21,359 bases of DNA from a virus. A program made the translations under genes and the position numbers. The stretch lies in the IMG/VR virus record IMGVR_UViG_3300032770_000100, positions 1-21,359 of that record, one strand, 5' to 3'. Under the pieces are notes generated by a model. That model saw only the letters and a list, made by a program, of their open reading frames with translations, made no database searches and was not told where the DNA came from. The number at the start of each line of letters is the position of its first letter. Position 1 is the first letter of the stretch. Positions 18,525 through 21,359 of the stretch are shown piece by piece.

Positions 18525-18766
18525 AGGGGGCCGGCAAGCCGAAGCAGATGAAGGCCGCCATCGTCGCTGGCTACATGCAGCACATCATCGGCGCCCTGAT
18601 GAACGCGGCGCTGGGCGGCGCCAAGGATGGCCAGCATCTCGGTCCGTTCAGGCAGCACAAGGAGGCAATCAAGTGGGGCCGGCGCTCGAAGTCGAAGTAC
18701 CGGACCCATCAGGGCGAGCGCGAGTGTGCTCGCAGACGCAGGCAGGCTGACAGGAGACCCAAGTGA
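18521..18766 (+). CDS. Small very basic protein (81 aa)
   Basis: Not recognised. It starts in an ATGA overlap. The product is strongly basic: [20 protein letters not shown] at the start, a Gly/Ala-rich helix (IIGALMNAALGG) and an Arg/Lys-rich second half (WGRRSKSKYRTHQGER, then RRRRQADRRPK). This composition suggests nucleic-acid binding. It ends in a GTGA overlap with the HicA-like gene. Position in an unbroken chain of coupled genes supports it being real despite small size. Confidence 0.55.
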   Translation: MKGAGKPKQMKAAIVAGYMQHIIGALMNAALGGAKDGQHLGPFRQHKEAIKWGRRSKSKYRTHQGERECARRRRQADRRPK

Positions 18767-18975
18767 ATGTGCACAAGCTGAAGCTGCCAGACAGCGCGAA
18801 GCGCGAGGTGCGCCGCGTGCTCGGGCTGGGGTGGACACTAAAGCGCGGCGGGAAGCACGTCAAGCTGTGCGCCCCGAGCGGGCGGTTCGTTACGCTGCCG
18901 TCGACGCCGTCGTCCAATCAGTACGTGGAGCGCGAGCTGCGCCGGCACATCAGGCACATCGAGGAGGCCGCGTGA
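18763..18975 (+). CDS. HicA-like mRNA-interferase fold protein, GTG start (70 aa)
   Basis: The core G-W-T-L-K-R-G-G-K-H-V-K-L followed by SGRFVTLPSTPSS matches the HicA/YcfA fold, a small double-stranded-RNA-binding-like domain in which the histidine of G-K-H is catalytic in toxins. HicA toxins cut mRNA and are held by a HicB partner. No HicB-like gene is adjacent, and the gene lies within a recombination operon, so a phage RNA-binding or solitary HicA-like role is more likely than a toxin-antitoxin pair. GTG 18763 shares GTGA with the previous stop; the stop overlaps the next GTG. Confidence 0.65.
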   Translation: MNVHKLKLPDSAKREVRRVLGLGWTLKRGGKHVKLCAPSGRFVTLPSTPSSNQYVERELRRHIRHIEEAA

Positions 18976-19511
18976 GCGACACCTACATCCTGACGCACAG
19001 CGGGCGCCACTTCGACTTCGCCAATCCCACGACTGACATGGTATGCATCGAGGACATCGCCACCGCGCTCGCCAAGGAATGCCGATACGGCGGCCACTGC
19101 CGAGGCCACTACTCCGTGGCGCAGCACAGCTGGCTCTGCGCCAACGTGGTCCCCGAGGAGTACGCGCTGGAGGCGCTGCTGCACGACGCCACCGAGGCGT
19201 ACTGCAAGGACCTGCCTAGGCCGCTCAAGCGCATGCTCCCTGGCTACGCGGAGGTCGAGGAGCGCGTCGACATCGTCATCCGTCTCAAGTTCGCTCTGCC
19301 GGTGGAGCACTCTGCTATCGTCAAGGAGGCGGACAACCGCATGCTGCTCACCGAGCAGCGCGACATCATGCCGCCGTCCGAGCAGTGGTGCGGGTGGGAC
19401 CTGAATGGCCTGAAGCCCTACGAGGACATCCACATCCACCCCATGCCGTGGGCCATGGCGCGGGAGGAGTTCATGTCGTTCTTCCGCTACCTTGAGCGTC
19501 GATCCGTTTGA
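18972..19511 (+). CDS. HD-domain phosphohydrolase, YfbR-like nucleotidase (179 aa)
   Basis: An HD-superfamily metal hydrolase: YSVAQHSWLCAN (47-58, His52), ALEALLHDATEAYCKDLPRP (67-84, the His71-Asp72 pair and Glu75) and IVKEADNRMLL (116-126, Asp121) form the metal site. The arrangement resembles YfbR-type 5'-nucleotidases that cleave deoxynucleoside monophosphates; phages use relatives to shape nucleotide pools, e.g. to favour modified bases. The substrate cannot be read from sequence. GTG 18972 follows GAGGAGG and shares GTGA with the preceding stop. The open frame to 18627 is shadow. Confidence 0.8.
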   Translation: MSDTYILTHSGRHFDFANPTTDMVCIEDIATALAKECRYGGHCRGHYSVAQHSWLCANVVPEEYALEALLHDATEAYCKDLPRPLKRMLPGYAEVEERVDIVIRLKFALPVEHSAIVKEADNRMLLTEQRDIMPPSEQWCGWDLNGLKPYEDIHIHPMPWAMAREEFMSFFRYLERRSV

Positions 19512-19534
19512 CCGCGTAACGCGGCCGATGATCT

Positions 19535-19750
19535 ATGACGACGGGGATAATCCCGGTGCCAGAGAGGGAGGTTGTGCGATGGAGGCAGTATTTGTTGGAC
19601 CGCTCGCAGAGCAAGGCAGCCCTGGAGCTGCTGGACATGGTGGAGAGGTTGTGGCGCCAGAACCAGGATCAGGCCTCCGTAATCGCCGGGCTGCAGCAGC
19701 ACTTGACCGGCTTGGCGAAAGAGGCCCGGCAGGCGAGGCTGGACCTCTGA
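19535..19750 (+). CDS. Small helical protein (71 aa)
   Basis: Not recognised. ATG at 19535 is 23 nt after the HD gene. The product is helical: VPEREVVRWRQYLLDRSQSK, AALELLDMVERLWRQNQD, then QASVIAGLQQHLTGLAKEAR, with heptad-like leucine spacing typical of a coiled coil. An alternative reading in another frame (19492-19890) is Gly/Ala/Pro-rich across this stretch and looks like a shadow here. Its stop overlaps a CTG that may start the next gene (CTGA). Confidence 0.6.
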   Translation: MTTGIIPVPEREVVRWRQYLLDRSQSKAALELLDMVERLWRQNQDQASVIAGLQQHLTGLAKEARQARLDL

Positions 19751-19890
19751 CGCGCGACGACCTGATCGATTACTCGAAGGACGAGCTGATCGGCGTGGTG
19801 CTGATGCTGGACAGGAAGATCGCGCGCATGGTCAAGTCGAGCATGGAGCACCGCATCGGCCACGTCTGCGAGCGGATCAAGCGGCTCTAG
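19747..19890 (+). CDS. Small protein with apparent CTG start (47 aa)
   Basis: The last part of the plus operon reads TRDDLIDYSKDELIGVVLML, then DRKIARMVKSSMEHRI and GHVCERIKRL: a well-formed helical protein unlike the sequence upstream in the same frame. The upstream stop is CTGA, and CTG 19747 in that overlap would start this protein just like the ATGA/GTGA pairs of the neighbours; GCGAGG lies about 8 nt before it. In-frame alternatives are GTG 19795 and ATG 19804 (shorter), or TTG 19492 (far upstream). Its TAG shares CTAG with the opposing gene's stop. Confidence 0.45.
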   Translation: MTRDDLIDYSKDELIGVVLMLDRKIARMVKSSMEHRIGHVCERIKRL

Positions 19891-21359
19891 GGCTGGGCTA
19901 CCTCGTGTAGCGAGCGCGGCGGGTAGCGCTTGGATGGTATCTTGACTGGGGACAGGCCCTCCCTGAGCACGAGGTGAACCTCGGGCAGGCGCAGTCCGGC
20001 GGCGAACATCCGCGGCACCATCTGGCTCGGCTGCCCTCCGTTTTGCAGCTCCCCTCGGAACTTGGCGATCAGGGCGTCCTTCTGCCGGCTGAGCGCGGCG
20101 GCCTCGGTCTGCTTATCGTTCTTGGTGATGTAGCCAGGCGACGGCGTGATGCCAAACATGGACGGGGATGCGATATAGCCGAGCGGGTTGACTTCCTCGC
20201 CCAGGGTCTTTTGCTGCTGCTGGTAGTTGCGAATACCGAATGGCGTGAGCTGCGCGATGAGGTAGTTGGCCTCGTCCTGCACCTGCTGCACGATGGGGTC
20301 TCCCGGGCTGCGGATGGCTGCGCCGAAGAAGTCCTGGTTGTTCAGCATCTGCGCGATCATCCCGAGCATAGGGTGCAGCTTGTTCTGCAGGGTCTGCGTC
20401 GGGTTGGCGCCGTACTTCAGGAAGCCGCTGATGTCGTGGCCGTACTCGAAGAGGTCCTTCATGTACGAAGGCAGCGACACGCGATCCTCCGTCCCGTCTG
20501 GCCGCGTGCGGCCGGTGCGCGGGAAGATGTAGTCCTTCAGGTCCTGCGGACCCTGCCCGGTGTACATGTAGCCGATCATCGATCCCAGGATGGCGGTAAC
20601 GAACGGCAGCGCGAACACGTAGGCGGAGCGGCTGGACAGCTCCTTGTCCTTGAGCACGTTCTTGAAGTCGAGCACGCCGCCGCCCAGCTCTCGGAACGTA
20701 CCGAGGTTCCAGCCCACCGAGCGCACCGAGATCATCAGGGCATCCTTCAGCGCGCGGTTCCAGAAGACGTTGTCGTAGGCGAGCTGACCCAGGCGGTTGT
20801 CCACCGAGTCCCAGAACTTGCCCATGGCCTCGCGCTTCTCCTCCAGCGTGGCGTTCGGGTTGCGCTCGATCCAGTCCTTGGCCATGTCGAAGAAGATACC
20901 CATCTTCTGGCGCGGCACCAGCTGCTCGAAGACCGGGGCGTTGATGCGGTCGAGCATGGCGGGCAGGAAGCCGCGCGCGATTCCGGCCTTGTCTCCGCGG
21001 GAGATGGCCTGCTTGAAGCGGTTGAGCGCGTCGTTCTTGTAGAAGTCGTCCAGACCGACACGCCCGCCGCCCTGGAGCATGGCCTCGACGATGGGGGCGA
21101 GGTTCGGGTCGTCCAGCTTGCCCAGCGCCTGGCGCAGGAGGCGGTCGCCCTTGTAGAAGTTGATGAACGGCTGGATCGGGTTGATGGACTGGGCCAGGTT
21201 GCCGAAGCCCTTGAACATCTGGCCGCGGCTGATCTGCTGGATGCCGAGTGCGGCCTTCGACACCATGGAGTCCACCGTGGTGAAGCCGGCGTGGAAGAGC
21301 GACAGCCCGAGCTGCGCGCTGTTCAGCATCATGCCTGACTTGTGCAGGAAGTCGTACAC
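19887..21359 (-). CDS. C-terminal part of a very large polyvalent/virion-associated protein (partial)
   Basis: The frame is open from the right edge to TAG at 19887-19889, giving 490 aa that lack a real N-terminus. The start visible at the edge (NSAQLGLSLFHAGFTTVDSM, then SKAALGIQQISRG) resembles the conserved helix of large polyvalent-protein-associated domain 38 (LPD38) found near the C-terminus of giant phage proteins that are packaged and injected or attached to the virion. After it come helical segments, a hydrophobic stretch (VFALPFVTAILGSMIGYMYTG, about 248-268) and a Gln/Pro-rich end. Leftward direction and size agree with a late gene. The LPD38 assignment is from memory and moderate; the full length is unknown. 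Confidence 0.6.
   Translation of the reverse strand: MYDFLHKSGMMLNSAQLGLSLFHAGFTTVDSMVSKAALGIQQISRGQMFKGFGNLAQSINPIQPFINFYKGDRLLRQALGKLDDPNLAPIVEAMLQGGGRVGLDDFYKNDALNRFKQAISRGDKAGIARGFLPAMLDRINAPVFEQLVPRQKMGIFFDMAKDWIERNPNATLEEKREAMGKFWDSVDNRLGQLAYDNVFWNRALKDALMISVRSVGWNLGTFRELGGGVLDFKNVLKDKELSSRSAYVFALPFVTAILGSMIGYMYTGQGPQDLKDYIFPRTGRTRPDGTEDRVSLPSYMKDLFEYGHDISGFLKYGANPTQTLQNKLHPMLGMIAQMLNNQDFFGAAIRSPGDPIVQQVQDEANYLIAQLTPFGIRNYQQQQKTLGEEVNPLGYIASPSMFGITPSPGYITKNDKQTEAAALSRQKDALIAKFRGELQNGGQPSQMVPRMFAAGLRLPEVHLVLREGLSPVKIPSKRYPPRSLHEVAQP

Noticed and set aside
19492-19890. 132-codon frame from TTG 19492 as one gene
   Set aside because: The first 85 codons are Gly/Ala/Pro-rich and overlap a better helical gene (19535-19750); only the last 47 codons look real.
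19974-21338. 454-codon plus-strand frame over the large partial gene
   Set aside because: Val/His/Arg/Glu-rich shadow; the minus-strand frame reads as a normal protein that runs to the window edge.

Overview
The window is a GC-rich stretch of a tailed-phage or prophage genome. It is densely packed, with many ATGA/GTGA stop-start overlaps, almost no intergenic DNA and large blocks of co-directional genes. A GH19-type endolysin, a probable two-component spanin (outer lipoprotein gene nested in the inner-spanin gene), Q-like antitermination, an ERF/YqaJ/SSB recombination set and a DUF1376 protein plus DnaB-like helicase all suggest a phage of a GC-rich Gram-negative, probably proteobacterial, host. 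No integrase, repressor, terminase, capsid or tail gene lies inside the window, so lifestyle and virion type cannot be read from it. I saw no tRNA, rRNA, IS element or CRISPR array.

Layout. (1) 1-5050, plus strand: small accessory genes, mostly unrecognised, with one clear family (DUF932, 2239-3246) and one small HTH protein (4622-4831). This arm carries unusual intergenic RNA structure: leader hairpins at 878-915, two covarying 24-nt hairpins (1835-1858 and 3394-3417), and a roughly 380-nt gene-free stretch (1835-2214) that folds into consecutive stems and is the best candidate for an undescribed structured RNA. A rho-independent terminator closes the block at 5080-5107. (2) 5106-14625, minus strand, read right to left: nuclease, DUF1376 replication protein, DnaB-like helicase, several small proteins, a Ref-like HNH nuclease (apparently with a CTG start), a Q-like zinc-finger antiterminator, then a promoter, a short leader and a strong terminator, followed by the lysis and accessory cassette (Ig-like protein, coiled-coil membrane protein, endolysin, DUF6378, HExxH protein, phosphoesterase, membrane proteins, Rz/Rz1). 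This reproduces the lambda order O-P-nin-Q-pR'-tR'-S-R-Rz/Rz1 with unrelated-looking genes. (3) 14626-14714: divergent control region with a TATAAT promoter and a 10-bp palindrome between its -35 and -10. (4) 14715-19890, plus strand: ERF annealing protein, RNA-ligase-like protein, YqaJ exonuclease, winged-helix protein, SSB, zinc-finger protein, HicA-like protein, HD phosphohydrolase and small genes, all tightly coupled. (5) 19887-21359, minus strand: C-terminal part of a very large protein leaving the window. It meets the plus operon tail to tail at a shared CTAG.

How they work together (inference): divergent transcription from 14626-14714 would produce recombination functions rightward and replication functions leftward. 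The leftward transcript ends in a Q-like gene whose product would act on the promoter overlapping its own stop codon, allowing read-through of the 10030-10054 terminator into the lysis cassette.
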